Positions 16,554 through 25,374 of a DNA stretch of 64,000 bases are shown piece after piece. Source of the DNA: CBDHDJ01 sp965261645 (GTDB taxonomy: Bacteria; Pseudomonadota; Alphaproteobacteria; SHVV01); contig CBDHDJ010000004.1 of NCBI GenBank assembly GCA_965261645.1, forward strand, positions 868,001-932,000, given 5' to 3'. Each line of letters starts with the position of its first letter. Position 1 is the first letter of the stretch. The notes beneath the pieces were generated by a model. It saw only the letters and a list, made by a program, of their open reading frames with translations, was not told the origin of the DNA and searched no databases. Position numbers and translations under genes: made by a program.

Positions 16554-18131
16554 TCACACTACCTCGTAGCGGCGTATCCGCTTGGCGGAAGCGCTCTTCC
16601 GCGCGGCGCCACCACCGATCTTGCGCCAGTCGACCGCCTGCTCGAAGGCGTAGGCCGCGCGGTAGATCGTGGGCTCGTCGTAATGATTGCCGATCAGCAT
16701 CATGCCCACCGGCAAGCCGTTCGCGAGGCCGCACGGAACGGAGATCGCCGGGTGGTGCGAGAGGTTGAAGGGCGAGGTGTTCTCGACATTTTCAAAGGCC
16801 ATGTCGATGATCTCCGCGGCCGGCGCACCGGGTGGCGGCATGGGGCGCGAGGTCACCGGCGCCGTCGGCATGAGCAAGAGATCGTAATCCGCCAGCACCG
16901 CGTCATAGGCGGCCCGGATCAGGCGCGTGAGATTGATCGCCTTGCCATAGTAATGCCCGCGAGAGGCACGCAGGACGTGCTCGCCGAGCAAGATCCCGAT
17001 CTTGAAGCTGTGGTTGAGCCCATCGGCCCGCTCGCGCCAGCCCGCGATGCGATCGCCCAGGCTGTTGAGATAGAGGCTGGCGTGGTTCGAGCCATAGCCG
17101 TTGCCGCGCATGTTGGCGGCGACTCCCTCGCTTTCGAACGCGAGCTCGACGAGCGCCGCATCGCGGTGCCACGGGATCGAGACCTCCTCGATGGTGATAC
17201 CGAGCTTCGCCAGACGCTTGGCGGCCTCGCGCACGGTGGCGTCGACCTCGAGCATGGCGTTGGGCTGGCCGAAGCCTTCCTTGACCAGCGCGATGCGCAA
17301 GCCCTTGACGTCCTGGCCGAGCACCTTGGTGTAGCCGCCGAAGCGCGGCCGCAGCGTGGCCTGCCGGGTGTCGATCCCGTCGGGTCCCGCGATCGCCTCG
17401 AGGAAGAGCGCATTGTCGCTCACCGTTCGGGTGAGCGGCCCCACCGCGTCGCCATGGAACTCGTAGGGCGCGACGCCGGTATAGGGAATGACCCCGTAGG
17501 TTGGGAGGAGGCCGACGATGCCGCAATGCGAGGCCGGAATGCGCACCGAGCCGGCCATGTCGCTGCCGATGGCCATATCGACCTCGCCCGCCGCCACCAG
17601 GGCGGCGCTACCGGAGGACGAGCCGCCCGCGTTGTAGCCCCGCTTGACCGGGTTGTGGACGAGGCCGGTGGCCGCCGTGTGGCTGCCGCTCGAAAAGGCG
17701 AACTCTTCGGTCACCGCCTTGCCGAGGATCGTGCCCCCGGCATCGAGAATGCGCGTGACCAGCGTCGCATCGACCTCGGGCATGTAGCCTTCAAGCGTCG
17801 ATGAGCCCACCATCATCGGCACCCCGGCGACGCACACCGTATCCTTGATCGCGGCGGTCTTGCCGGCGAGCTTGCCGGTGCTCTTGCCCTTGATCGTCGT
17901 CTTGATGTACCAGGCGCCGTGCTTGTTCTCCTCACCGGTCGGCCGATAGCCCGGCGTGCGGGGGTATTTCACTTCCGGAAGGTTGTCGGGGATGGCGTCG
18001 AGGCGCCTGTATGCCTCGCGCGCGTCGGCGAAATAGGCGAGGTAGCAGTCAACCTCATCGTCGGTCAGCGACATGCCGAGCTCGGAACCGAGCTCGCGCA
18101 ACTCCGCCGCCGAAGGCACTCTCATCGGCAT
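16554..18131 (-). CDS. amidase signature family protein, tandem copy 2
   Basis: 525 residues. The triad is visible as Lys in KTAAIKDTVCVAG, Ser in AGGSSSGSA and Ser in SDMAGSVRIPASHCG. It is a close paralogue of the next gene (shared YMPEVDATLVTRILDAGGT, DVKGLRIALVKEGF and NSLGDRIAGWRERAD segments), so the pair arose by tandem duplication. The C-terminus is longer and basic (ARKSASAKRIRRYEVV). It starts at ATG 18131 and is divergent from the SDR gene. A relic of a third related 5' end lies at about 19640-19760. Confidence 0.9.
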   Translation of the reverse strand: MPMRVPSAAELRELGSELGMSLTDDEVDCYLAYFADAREAYRRLDAIPDNLPEVKYPRTPGYRPTGEENKHGAWYIKTTIKGKSTGKLAGKTAAIKDTVCVAGVPMMVGSSTLEGYMPEVDATLVTRILDAGGTILGKAVTEEFAFSSGSHTAATGLVHNPVKRGYNAGGSSSGSAALVAAGEVDMAIGSDMAGSVRIPASHCGIVGLLPTYGVIPYTGVAPYEFHGDAVGPLTRTVSDNALFLEAIAGPDGIDTRQATLRPRFGGYTKVLGQDVKGLRIALVKEGFGQPNAMLEVDATVREAAKRLAKLGITIEEVSIPWHRDAALVELAFESEGVAANMRGNGYGSNHASLYLNSLGDRIAGWRERADGLNHSFKIGILLGEHVLRASRGHYYGKAINLTRLIRAAYDAVLADYDLLLMPTAPVTSRPMPPPGAPAAEIIDMAFENVENTSPFNLSHHPAISVPCGLANGLPVGMMLIGNHYDEPTIYRAAYAFEQAVDWRKIGGGAARKSASAKRIRRYEVV

Positions 18132-18411
18132 GGTGATCCCCCCTCTGTGGTCGTTTTTTGGGACTCTAACACCGGATGGCGCAGAAGGGGGAGACCGCGT
18201 GGCGCGCGGATGCGCGGGAGCTGGGCACTTGCGGGCGGGCGCGGGAAAGGCCGGGCCTTACTGTCATAGAGGAGATGCCGTCGGCGCATGAACACGGCGG
18301 GCTTGGCGCGCAGCCGATCTGGGTGCAGGTGGTGGTGCTCACCGATCTCGTCTGTGCGGGCCCTTGCTGGTAAGGTCGCGCCGGATCCGCGGCAGACGCA
18401 GGGAGGTGGCC

Positions 18412-19206
18412 ATGGCGCGCACGGCCAACACGCGGCGCAAGACGAATCGCAAGGTGGCGGTGGTGACGGGCGGCGGCTCGGGGCTCGGTCGCGACTGTGC
18501 CAACCGGCTCGCGCGCGATGGCTTCAGCGTCGCCGTTATCGGCCGCCGGGCCAACCGGCTCAAAGCGCGCCGGGGCGAGAAGCTCCATCCCTATGTGTGC
18601 GACGTCGCCGATGCGGGCGAAATTGACGCGACGGTGCTGGCGATCCTCGGCGATCTCGGTCGCATCGACGTTGTGGTCAACTCGGCCGGCGTCATCCGCC
18701 TTGAGCCGGTGGACGCGATCACCCAGGAGAACCTGCGTTACACGATCGACATCAACCTCCTCGGCACCATCAACGTATGTCTCGCCTGCATCCCGGCGCT
18801 CAAAAAGACCAAGGGAGCGATCGTCAACCTCAGCTCCAACGTCGCCGACCGCCCCTTTCCCGGCTCAGCCGCCTACGCCGCGACCAAGGGGGGCATCGAC
18901 TCGTTCTCCAAGGCGCTGGCCCTGGAGCTGGCCCCTCACGGTGTCCGCGTCAACGTCGTCAGTCCGGCGCTCGTGCGAAGCGAAATCTACACCTCGTCGG
19001 GAATGGACGAGGAGACCTACCGCCAGCTCTTGGTTTCACAGGGGCGGTTGTTCCCGCTCGGCCGCTCCGGCGAGCCGAGCGATGTCTCGGAGCTGGTCTC
19101 CTACCTGGTCTCCGAGCGCGCGAGCTGGATGACGGCCGAGGTCATCGTGCTCGACGGCGGCAACAGCGTGGCAGGTCCTGGGGCTCCCGGGTTTTCTACA
19201 ACATGA
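18412..19206 (+). CDS. short-chain dehydrogenase/reductase
   Basis: 264 residues from ATG 18412, preceded by GGGAGG. Classic SDR: nucleotide motif TGGGSGLG (about residue 19), NSAG near 94, catalytic Ser in VNLSSNVAD, then YAATKGG with the Tyr-x-x-x-Lys pair (about 159-163), and the C-terminal ASWMTAEVIVLDGG. Arg residues after the second strand (IGRRANR) suggest NADPH use. The substrate is unknown. It is divergent from the amidase pair across about 280 bases. Confidence 0.9.
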   Translation: MARTANTRRKTNRKVAVVTGGGSGLGRDCANRLARDGFSVAVIGRRANRLKARRGEKLHPYVCDVADAGEIDATVLAILGDLGRIDVVVNSAGVIRLEPVDAITQENLRYTIDINLLGTINVCLACIPALKKTKGAIVNLSSNVADRPFPGSAAYAATKGGIDSFSKALALELAPHGVRVNVVSPALVRSEIYTSSGMDEETYRQLLVSQGRLFPLGRSGEPSDVSELVSYLVSERASWMTAEVIVLDGGNSVAGPGAPGFSTT

Positions 19207-19282
19207 TCGCCGAGTTGACCGGTTCCCACGCCGACGCCGCGATCTCGTCTGGGAAAGCCCAGCGCGCCCACGCGCGCTTCGC

Positions 19283-19534
19283 TCAGGTGAGGCGGGCCTT
19301 GACCAATTGGCCTTCGATGGTCTCCTCGCCGAGCGCCTTGCATGCTTCCAGCCGGTGCAGGCCCTCGACCAGCACGTAGCGCGCGCCGTCGGGGCGCACC
19401 AAGATCGGCGTTTGCTGCCCCACCTCCAGCATGCTCTCGGCGATCGCGTCCACGGTCTTGGGATCGAGCGTGGTCCGCCTTTTGGCCGGAACGTAGATGT
19501 CCTCGACCCGTAGGGTCTGCGTCTCCATCAGCAT
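19283..19534 (-). CDS. ParB-like N-terminal domain protein (83 aa)
   Basis: The preferred start is ATG 19534 (MLMETQTLRVEDIYVPAKRR). The fold of the ParB/Srx nuclease-like domain is visible: LDPKTVDAIAESMLEVGQQTPILVRPDGARYVLVEGLHRLEACKALGE spans about residues 22-70, with the GxHR-type signature as GLHRLEA. There is no HTH or C-terminal dimer domain, so it is not a chromosome-partitioning ParB; such single-domain proteins often sit in mobile or regulatory loci. Convergent with the SDR gene. Confidence 0.75.
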   Translation of the reverse strand: MLMETQTLRVEDIYVPAKRRTTLDPKTVDAIAESMLEVGQQTPILVRPDGARYVLVEGLHRLEACKALGEETIEGQLVKARLT

Positions 19535-19587
19535 CGGCGAATCATACCACCACGGCCGCTCCGGGGCCGCACCGCGCGCGGCGATGC

Positions 19588-19765
19588 GGGCCGCCACGGT
19601 TTCACCTTCGCTACCGCCGGCGAAGGCGCCATCAGGCCGAGCCCATCGGGGAGTTCGTGCAACTCATAGGCCGACGGCATTCTCATCGGCACGGATGATC
19701 CCCCCCTCTGTAGCGGTCTTTTGGCGGCTCTAACACCGGATGGTGAAAAAGGGGGAGGGGGGAGA
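19588..19765. pseudogene. relic mosaic of two genes found elsewhere in the window
   Basis: Bases 19588-19642 match 13712-13766 of the hypothetical gene with about four differences in 55. Directly after it, 19643-19760 matches the 5' end and leader of the second amidase (about 18085-18190), giving on the minus strand MRMPSAYELHELPDGLG against MRVPSAAELRELGSELG. The two fragments are fused, so a deletion must have joined them. No function is expected. Confidence 0.7.
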
Positions 19766-20048
19766 GCGACAGGCATCGCACGCCGCGGCGCGGGACCTCG
19801 GCGCGCGCCAAACAACAAGGGCTTAGCTGCGTTCAGTTAACCCCTTGAAAAGATTGGTGGAGCCAGGGTCTGCCAGATAAAACTATTAACTCATTGATAT
19901 ATGCTGTTTTTTCCGCCAGAGTTTTTCCCATGCCCACATATTTACCCACACTGCAAACGAGAACGCAGGGGAAACGGTGAGGAAGGTATCAGGTTGCTGC
20001 GCCGGGCGCGCGCCTATTCTGTCCCCGCGATCGCCGTCGCCTTCGGCA
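19766..20048. other. AT-richer interval, possible tRNA-Ala 3'-end fragment
   Basis: No gene is supported. TGGTGGAGCCAGG at 19855-19867 is the complement of a CCTGGCTCCACCA tail, as found at tRNA-Ala 3' ends, but no cloverleaf surrounds it. It could be an integration-site remnant. The stretch after it is notably AT-rich compared with its neighbours. Confidence 0.3.
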
Positions 20049-20056
20049 CGTCCTAG

Positions 20057-21450
20057 GGTTGTGTCTCGAAAGTGGTGGAAATTGGTTTTGGCGCCTCTCC
20101 GAGCGGGTTGAGTTTTGCGGCGGTCAGGCCGCGCGGTCAAGGGTTTCGTCGGCGATTAGCTGATCGAGGGTTTCCCATCCATCGACTTTGCGCATCTGGA
20201 TTTGGCCGGAAGCGAGGAGCGCCCAGAGGAGCATCGGCACTGTTTCGGGACACGGCAGCACGGTCTGTGTTTTGATCCGGCGCTTGAACTCCTCGTTGAG
20301 ACGCTCAATGGCGTTGGTCGTTCGGGCTGATTTCCATTGGCTCTTGGACAGGCGCGTGAAGGTAAAGAGCTTGTCGCCCGCTTCTGCGAGGCTGTCCGCG
20401 ACGGCCCTGCATTTCAGCCGCCACTTGCGGACAAACGCCTTGCGGCGGGTTTCCACCTCGGAGGCAGTGTCGGCATAGATCATATCGCGGTAATCTTCGC
20501 TCAGCTCGTCATGCATGTGTTTGGGAGCATGACCCAGAAGGTTGCGGTGCTTGTGCACGGTGCAGCGTTGAACGGGAAGGTCATCGCCCCAAAGCGCCGA
20601 CAGAGCCGCCTCCAGTCCCGGCGCGCCATCGACGATGACAAACCCGGGCCGTTTCAGTCCACGCGCATCAAGGTCGTCGAGGAACTGGCGCCACGCCGCC
20701 TGGCTTTCTCCGCCCATATTCCCGATCGAAAGCAAGACCTTCTGGCCATCCCGGCGCACCCCTATAGCCGCGAGAACCGAGATGTTGGTGGCCTTGCGGT
20801 CCAGTCGGGTCTTGATCACAGTGCCGTCAAGGATCAGCCGAACGATATCCTCATCCGCGAGGCCACGGCTGCACCAGGCGTCCCAATCGACCTTCACCTT
20901 GCGCCACGCCCGGCTCACAACGTCCTTGCTCACAGCACCCCGGAAGAGCCCGAACAGCGCGCGTTTCACCCGCCGCGTGTTGGTTCCGGACAGATACACC
21001 GAAGCGATCAGCGCCTCGGCCTTTCTGGTCAGCCGCTGGTAGCGCGGCAGCGCCCGCGAACGCCATTCCGACGCCCGACCGTCTTCCTCAACGATCCGCG
21101 CACGCGGCACGCTCACCCTCTCGGTCCCGAATGTCCCCGTCAGTTGCCGCTCCCGGTGCCCGTTCCGATACCCTTGCCGAAGCGCATCCTCTCGACCGTA
21201 TCGGCAGCGCCCGAGAAACTGCGCAAGTTCCTCCTCAAAAACGGCCTCGATCGTGGATCTGATGTTCTCCCGCAGCCGGTCCTCGAGCGGATCATAGCCG
21301 GCGTCATTGGCCAGTAGCGAAAGCGCGGAAGTCTCGGTAGTGTTCTTCATGGCGTGATCTCCTTGGCGGTGCTAGCCGCCGGTTGGGTGGTTGTCTTGTC
21401 ACCCGGAGATTACGCCATCCTCAAATTTCCACCACTTTCGAGACACAGCC
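20057..21450 (-). mobile_element. IS256-family element with 8-bp target duplication
   Basis: Inverted ends of about 27 bp, TGTGTCTCGAAAGTGGTGG being the shared core, lie at both termini. CGTCCTAG is present directly outside each end (20049-20056 and 21451-21458), a perfect 8-bp target duplication typical of IS256. Length 1394 bp. The preserved duplication suggests fairly recent insertion. It sits next to a 151-bp inverted-repeat element. Confidence 0.93.
20124..21350 (-). CDS. IS256-family (Mutator-type) transposase
   Basis: 408 residues, intact. DDE core: first Asp in VRLILDGTVIKTRLD, second Asp in PGFVIVDGAPGLEAAL, and Glu in ARTTNAIERLNEEFKRR. The N-terminus has RSTIEAVFEEELAQFLGRCRYGR, as in Mutator-type transposases, and the C/H pattern QRCTVHKHRN follows the second Asp. 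It starts at ATG 21350 inside the element and fills it. Confidence 0.95.
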   Translation of the reverse strand: MKNTTETSALSLLANDAGYDPLEDRLRENIRSTIEAVFEEELAQFLGRCRYGREDALRQGYRNGHRERQLTGTFGTERVSVPRARIVEEDGRASEWRSRALPRYQRLTRKAEALIASVYLSGTNTRRVKRALFGLFRGAVSKDVVSRAWRKVKVDWDAWCSRGLADEDIVRLILDGTVIKTRLDRKATNISVLAAIGVRRDGQKVLLSIGNMGGESQAAWRQFLDDLDARGLKRPGFVIVDGAPGLEAALSALWGDDLPVQRCTVHKHRNLLGHAPKHMHDELSEDYRDMIYADTASEVETRRKAFVRKWRLKCRAVADSLAEAGDKLFTFTRLSKSQWKSARTTNAIERLNEEFKRRIKTQTVLPCPETVPMLLWALLASGQIQMRKVDGWETLDQLIADETLDRAA

Positions 21451-21475
21451 CGTCCTAGACCGCCAAGACACTCAA

Positions 21476-21626
21476 CCCGAACTATTCACGACACGCTGTA
21501 AAAGGGTTGGTGAGCTGGAAATTACTGTTGCCATGTGATCTTGTTTCAACACCAAAATCATACGGAATCTCAACAGGTTAATCCATGCTCACCAACCCTT
21601 TTACAGCGTGTCGTGAATAGTTCGGG
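21476..21626. repeat. 151-bp element with perfect 40-bp inverted repeats
   Basis: Bases 21476-21515 and 21587-21626 are exact reverse complements over all 40 bases, separated by 71 bases that are AT-rich. The arms begin CCCGAACTATTCACGACACG. No reading frame is supported. The structure fits a MITE, an IS-end pair or a very strong hairpin; no clear target duplication is seen. It lies 17 bases beyond the IS256 right duplication. Confidence 0.88.
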
Positions 21627-21649
21627 CTAGGCGGTTCTCTGCGGTAGAG

Positions 21650-21980
21650 ACCCCGGTGTCAATCGGCTTTGAAGTTTGACCCCTGATCGGCGTGCAATAT
21701 TGGGTCTGTCGCAAATTTGGTGCAGTCATAGGCTTCTTGACGCCAGATGCCAGCAAAGGAAGGCAGATCGGCGATCTGAAGGCCCTTCAGCGCTAGTGTA
21801 CGGTCGCGCCGACCGCGATGTACACCGAGTTCACCCCGTGGTTGCGGCCTGAAGCAGGCCATCATCGAGATTGAGTCAGACCTAAATTTCCGCGCCGAAT
21901 AACAACCTGATGGAGAAATGCCGAAACCAGCCTACAATCAGTTAACTTGACAAAGTCAATGTTAGTGTGACAGGCACCGG
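21650..21980 (-). mobile_element. IS-end-like and integrase-like debris (low confidence)
   Basis: GTGTCAATCGGC, TTTGACCCCTGATCGGCG and TGCAATATTGGGTC around 21657-21705 resemble the repeated motifs at IS21-family ends. A minus-strand frame at 21659-21865 ends with ILHADQGSNF, similar to the HSDxGxxF motif of integrase-type transposases. Both are too short to assign. No intact gene is present up to the Cache-domain gene. Confidence 0.35.
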
Positions 21981-21981
21981 T

Positions 21982-22485
21982 TTACGGCCTGTAGACTCCC
22001 ACGCCGAAGATATGGCCGTCATGCGCCACGATCCAGCTTGACTTCTGCTCGACCTCCCCGCTGATCGGGTTCTTCCACTTGTAGTCGAACCAAGCCCCCT
22101 CCGCCGAGGCCATCAAACCTATCTCCTCGCCGAACTCCTTGCCGTCGACATCGACGAAGCTCGCCAGGGCAACTCCCAGAAGCGAGGAGTCGACGCCGTG
22201 GGCGACGACGGTTCCTTCGTGTCCGATAACGAAGATGTAGAGATCGCGGTCCAGGAACTCCGGAGCCGGGTCGGCGTTGAACCTCGCCACCGCCGCCTCG
22301 GCCCCCATCTCGTCGTAGTAGGCGATCGCGCGCGCAACCATGTCCTGAGCCTCTTCGGCCGAGCCGCGGTTGTCGCCTGCCGCGGCGGGCGCCGCGAGCG
22401 CCAGGACCAGCACGGCAACAAGGGCGGCGACTCCCGACGAAAAAGGAGTTGGATGATTTGTGTCTGTATTGGACTGTTCGCCCAT
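21982..22485 (-). CDS. secreted single-Cache-domain protein
   Basis: 167 residues from ATG 22485 (MGEQSNTDTN). A hydrophobic segment (GVAALVAVLVLALAAPAAA) followed by AAAGD fits a signal peptide. The mature domain has the single Cache pattern: ARAIAYYDEMGAEAAVARFN, FLDRDLYIFVIGHEGTVVAHG and WFDYKWKNPISGEVEQKSSW, ending GVGVYRP. Such periplasmic domains usually sense small ligands; here there is no transmembrane helix or kinase after it, so it may act with a partner. Upstream is a small divergent excisionase-like gene. Confidence 0.82.
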   Translation of the reverse strand: MGEQSNTDTNHPTPFSSGVAALVAVLVLALAAPAAAGDNRGSAEEAQDMVARAIAYYDEMGAEAAVARFNADPAPEFLDRDLYIFVIGHEGTVVAHGVDSSLLGVALASFVDVDGKEFGEEIGLMASAEGAWFDYKWKNPISGEVEQKSSWIVAHDGHIFGVGVYRP

Positions 22486-22567
22486 GATGAACCCTCTGAA
22501 ATAACGGAAAGGATTGTGCATCGGCAGAGGCTAAGGGAGCTTCGTTCCCGACTCAAGCCGATTTGCT

Positions 22568-22732
22568 TTGACACTGCCGTCTGTCGCGACCGTCGCGGAC
22601 CGGCTGGAAGTCAGCGCCAAGACCGTCCGGCGATGGATCGAGAGCAGAGAACTGAGGACTCACCGTATTGGGCGTTGCGTGCAAATCAGCGAAGGCGATC
22701 TCCAGAACTTCATCGACCGGCACCGGCAATAG
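22568..22732 (+). CDS. excisionase-family helix-turn-helix protein (54 aa)
   Basis: A short frame from TTG 22568 to TAG 22732. The product reads LPSVATVADRLEVSAKTVRRW, then IESRELRTHRIGRCVQISEGDL, the pattern of MerR-like excisionase/AlpA HTH proteins (helix_turn_helix_17). TTG is the only plausible start near the 5' edge, and no strong ribosome-binding site is seen, so the gene may be truncated. Such proteins normally accompany integrases, but none is found here. Confidence 0.65.
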   Translation: MTLPSVATVADRLEVSAKTVRRWIESRELRTHRIGRCVQISEGDLQNFIDRHRQ

Positions 22733-22905
22733 GGCCGGACGAGAATAGGCATCTGTACTTGAGTATTCCAAGTAATGACGTAGTCAGACTGGAAAGCGTG
22801 GTATTCCGAATTAGGTGTTTTCATTGTTTCACTCTTGCCTATCCGGTTTACACCCACACCCACTAGGGCTAGAATGGGCGCAAACCGGATATAGGGGAGC
22901 GCGCC

Positions 22906-23925
22906 ATGGATGTTCTCGACCGCGCCGATCTCCCATTCCCGCATTCGCTACCCGAGTTCCAGCGACTTTTCCCCGATGATGCGGCCTGCGCCGCCTACTT
23001 GGAGAAAGCCCGCTGGGGAGACGGCTTTGCCTGCCCGCACTGCGGCACGGCGGGAGAGCCGTTCCACTTTGAAAACCGCCCTGGCGTCCTGCGCTGCCGC
23101 AAGTGCCGCCAGAACACCGGGCTGACGGTGGGAACAGTGATGGAGCGTAGCCACACTCCGCTGAACGTCTGGTTCTGGGCCGCTTATCTGGTCGCCAGTC
23201 AGACGCCCGGCATGTCCGCCGTGCAGTTTCAGCGGCAACTTGGTCTTTCGCGCTACGAGACGGCCTTTCAAATTCTCCACAAGCTCCGCTCGGGCATGGT
23301 GCGGCCCAACCAAGACAGGATCGGTGGACAGCCCAAGAACCATGTTGAGGTGGACGAAACCTGGGTTGGCGGGCGAACGCGTGGGGAAGGCCGTGGTGTT
23401 CACCACAAGGTTCCCGTCTCCTGTGCCATCGAGGTGCGTCATCGAAAGCCGGGCACCAAGCTCGACAACCGGAAAGACGGACGCTATGCCGGACGCGTTC
23501 GGCTCGCCGTCGTGCTCGACCGTAGCGCCGAGTCGCTCTGTGGGTTCGTCGAGAGCACCGTCGCGCCGGGATCGCTGATCGTTACTGACGATTGGAGCGG
23601 CTATGCTGGCCTCGGTAAGCGCGGCTATGAGCACTTCGCTGTTGCCGAGTGTGGTGATCCAGAGGTTGCCGAGCAATACCTGCCGATCATCCATCTGGTT
23701 TTCGCCAACCTGAAGACGTGGCTGATCGGTATCCACCACGGCGTTAGCCACCAGCACCTACAAGCCTACCTCAACGAGTTCACCTTCCGCTTCAACAGGC
23801 GGTTCTACCCGTTCAACGCCTTCCGCTCATTGCTCGGCATCGCGGGCGACACCTCTGCTCCAACCTATGCCGAGCTTTACTCGGGAGAGTGGCGGCACCC
23901 TACATGTAGCGGTCATCGGCGTTAA
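22906..23925 (+). CDS. IS1595-family (ISXO2-like) transposase
   Basis: 339 residues. The N-terminus carries a zinc-ribbon with FACPHCG and LRCRKCRQNTG. The DDE-like core includes VEVDETWVGGR, IVTDDWSGYAGLG, and the late NEFTFRFNRRF typical of IS1595. The gene starts at ATG 22906 after GGGGAGCGCGCC. Its stop TAA is part of the TTAA that borders IS copy B, so the right end of this element has been lost. A stem of about 11 bp (TATCCGGTTT with AAACCGGATA) lies just upstream. Confidence 0.9.
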   Translation: MDVLDRADLPFPHSLPEFQRLFPDDAACAAYLEKARWGDGFACPHCGTAGEPFHFENRPGVLRCRKCRQNTGLTVGTVMERSHTPLNVWFWAAYLVASQTPGMSAVQFQRQLGLSRYETAFQILHKLRSGMVRPNQDRIGGQPKNHVEVDETWVGGRTRGEGRGVHHKVPVSCAIEVRHRKPGTKLDNRKDGRYAGRVRLAVVLDRSAESLCGFVESTVAPGSLIVTDDWSGYAGLGKRGYEHFAVAECGDPEVAEQYLPIIHLVFANLKTWLIGIHHGVSHQHLQAYLNEFTFRFNRRFYPFNAFRSLLGIAGDTSAPTYAELYSGEWRHPTCSGHRR

Positions 23926-25369
23926 CAGCCCGTTGATTAAGTCGGTGCCGTCTGATTCTCTGGTTCCCTGATTTGCAGGGGGATTTGCCGATGGCGATGG
24001 GACGGCAGAAGGATGGTCAGGGGGACCTGATGGTGAGCTGGTCGGAGATGCCGCGCTCTCCGGGTCATGTGTTTTATGACCGCTTGCAGTCGGTGCTGAT
24101 CGAGGGCGGCTTCGACGCCTTTGCCGAGGCGAGCTGCCGGCCTTATTACGCGGCCCGGATGGGCGCGCCCTCGGTGCCGCCCGGGCGCTATTTCCGGATG
24201 CACCTGGTGGGCTACTTCGAGGGCATCGACAGCGAGCGCGGTCTGGAGTGGCGCTGCTCGGACTCGCTTTCGCTGCGGGCGTTCCTGCGACTGGGGAGCC
24301 GTGATCGGGTACCGGACCATTCCTGGCTGTCACGGAGCCGCACGCGCCTGCCCCATGAAGTCCACGCGGCGGTCTTCGACTGGGTTCTGGTGCTGATCGC
24401 CGAGGCGGGGCTGATCAAGGGCGAGCGCATCGGCGTCGATGCCTCGACCATGGAGGCCAACGCGGCGCTGCGGAACATCGTGCGGCGCGACAACGGCGAA
24501 GGCTACCGGGAGATGCTGGAGCGCCTGGCCCGGGAAAGCGGCGTCGAGACACCCACGGCCGAGGACCTGGCGCGTCTGGACCGGAAGCGCAAGGGCAAGA
24601 AGCTTTCCAACACGGATTGGGTTTCGAAGAGCGACCCCGAGGCCAAGATCACCAAGATGAAGGACGGCACGACGCATCTGGCCTACAAGCCCGAGCACGC
24701 GGTGGATCTGGACACCGGCGCGGTGGTGGCGGCCGAGCTGCACCCGGCCGATGAGGGCGACACCACGACGCTTTCCAAGACCCTGGCGAAGGCCGAGGCA
24801 AACCTCGAGGCGGTGGATGCGGCACCGACGTCGGAGGACCCGGCCGAATGCGTCGCCGACAAAGGTTATCACTCACGGGCGGTCTTGAGGGCTCTGAACG
24901 ACAGTCCCTGGAAGACCCGGATCGCGGCGCCCAAGCAGACCGGCTTTTCGCGCTGGCACGGTGATGAGGCGGCGCGGCGCGCGGTCACCAATAACCGTGC
25001 GCGGCTCAAGTCCGGGGTCGCCCGCGAGGCCTTCAAGCTGCGCGCCGAGATCGTCGAGCGCTGCTTTGCCCACAACCTCGATCGTGGCGGTATGCGACGA
25101 ACCTGGCTGCGCGGGCGAGAGAATGTGCACAAGCGATACCTGCTCCACGTCGCCGGCCACAATCTATCGTTACTGATGCGCCAGCTCATCGGCGCCGGCA
25201 CCCCGCGGGAGGCCGTGGCGGGCGGATATGGCGGTATTTTCGTTCTGCTCACGCCCACCGGGGCCATGCTGGTGGCACGGGGGGGCTCGCAAAGCGGCCA
25301 GACGGCTTTCGCCGCCGCATTCCTCATCTGGGAGTGAGAGCCGGAAAAAGCCACTTAATCAACGGGCTG
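23926..25369 (+). mobile_element. 1.44-kb IS, copy B
   Basis: 1444 bp with the shared 17-bp ends. Flanking bases are TTAA on the left and ATAA on the right, so there is no perfect duplication. The left neighbour is the truncated IS1595 element and the right neighbour is a Mutator-type transposase fragment, unrelated sequences. This fits a rearrangement through the IS. Confidence 0.93.
23991..25337 (+). CDS. IS transposase, copy B (intact)
   Basis: 448 residues, uninterrupted, with the same domains as copy A. It has Arg in MLERLARE and Thr in AKITKMKDG where copy A has Cys and Ala-Lys-Ile-Ala. This sequence matches the majority of copies and can serve as the reference. It is one of three intact transposases (A, B, F) able to act on the defective copies. 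Confidence 0.92.
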   Translation: MAMGRQKDGQGDLMVSWSEMPRSPGHVFYDRLQSVLIEGGFDAFAEASCRPYYAARMGAPSVPPGRYFRMHLVGYFEGIDSERGLEWRCSDSLSLRAFLRLGSRDRVPDHSWLSRSRTRLPHEVHAAVFDWVLVLIAEAGLIKGERIGVDASTMEANAALRNIVRRDNGEGYREMLERLARESGVETPTAEDLARLDRKRKGKKLSNTDWVSKSDPEAKITKMKDGTTHLAYKPEHAVDLDTGAVVAAELHPADEGDTTTLSKTLAKAEANLEAVDAAPTSEDPAECVADKGYHSRAVLRALNDSPWKTRIAAPKQTGFSRWHGDEAARRAVTNNRARLKSGVAREAFKLRAEIVERCFAHNLDRGGMRRTWLRGRENVHKRYLLHVAGHNLSLLMRQLIGAGTPREAVAGGYGGIFVLLTPTGAMLVARGGSQSGQTAFAAAFLIWE

Positions 25370-25374
25370 ATAAG

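Noticed and set aside
15370..16569. A 399-residue plus-strand frame across amidase copy 1
   Set aside because: Antisense of a clear amidase; low-complexity acidic and basic composition with no domain.
19855..19867. A complete tRNA gene
   Set aside because: Only the last 13 bases of a tRNA-Ala-like end are present, with no matching acceptor, D, anticodon or T arm nearby.
22198..22866. A 222-residue plus-strand frame opposite the Cache gene
   Set aside because: It is Arg-rich, antisense to a recognised gene and covers the excisionase-like gene in another frame.
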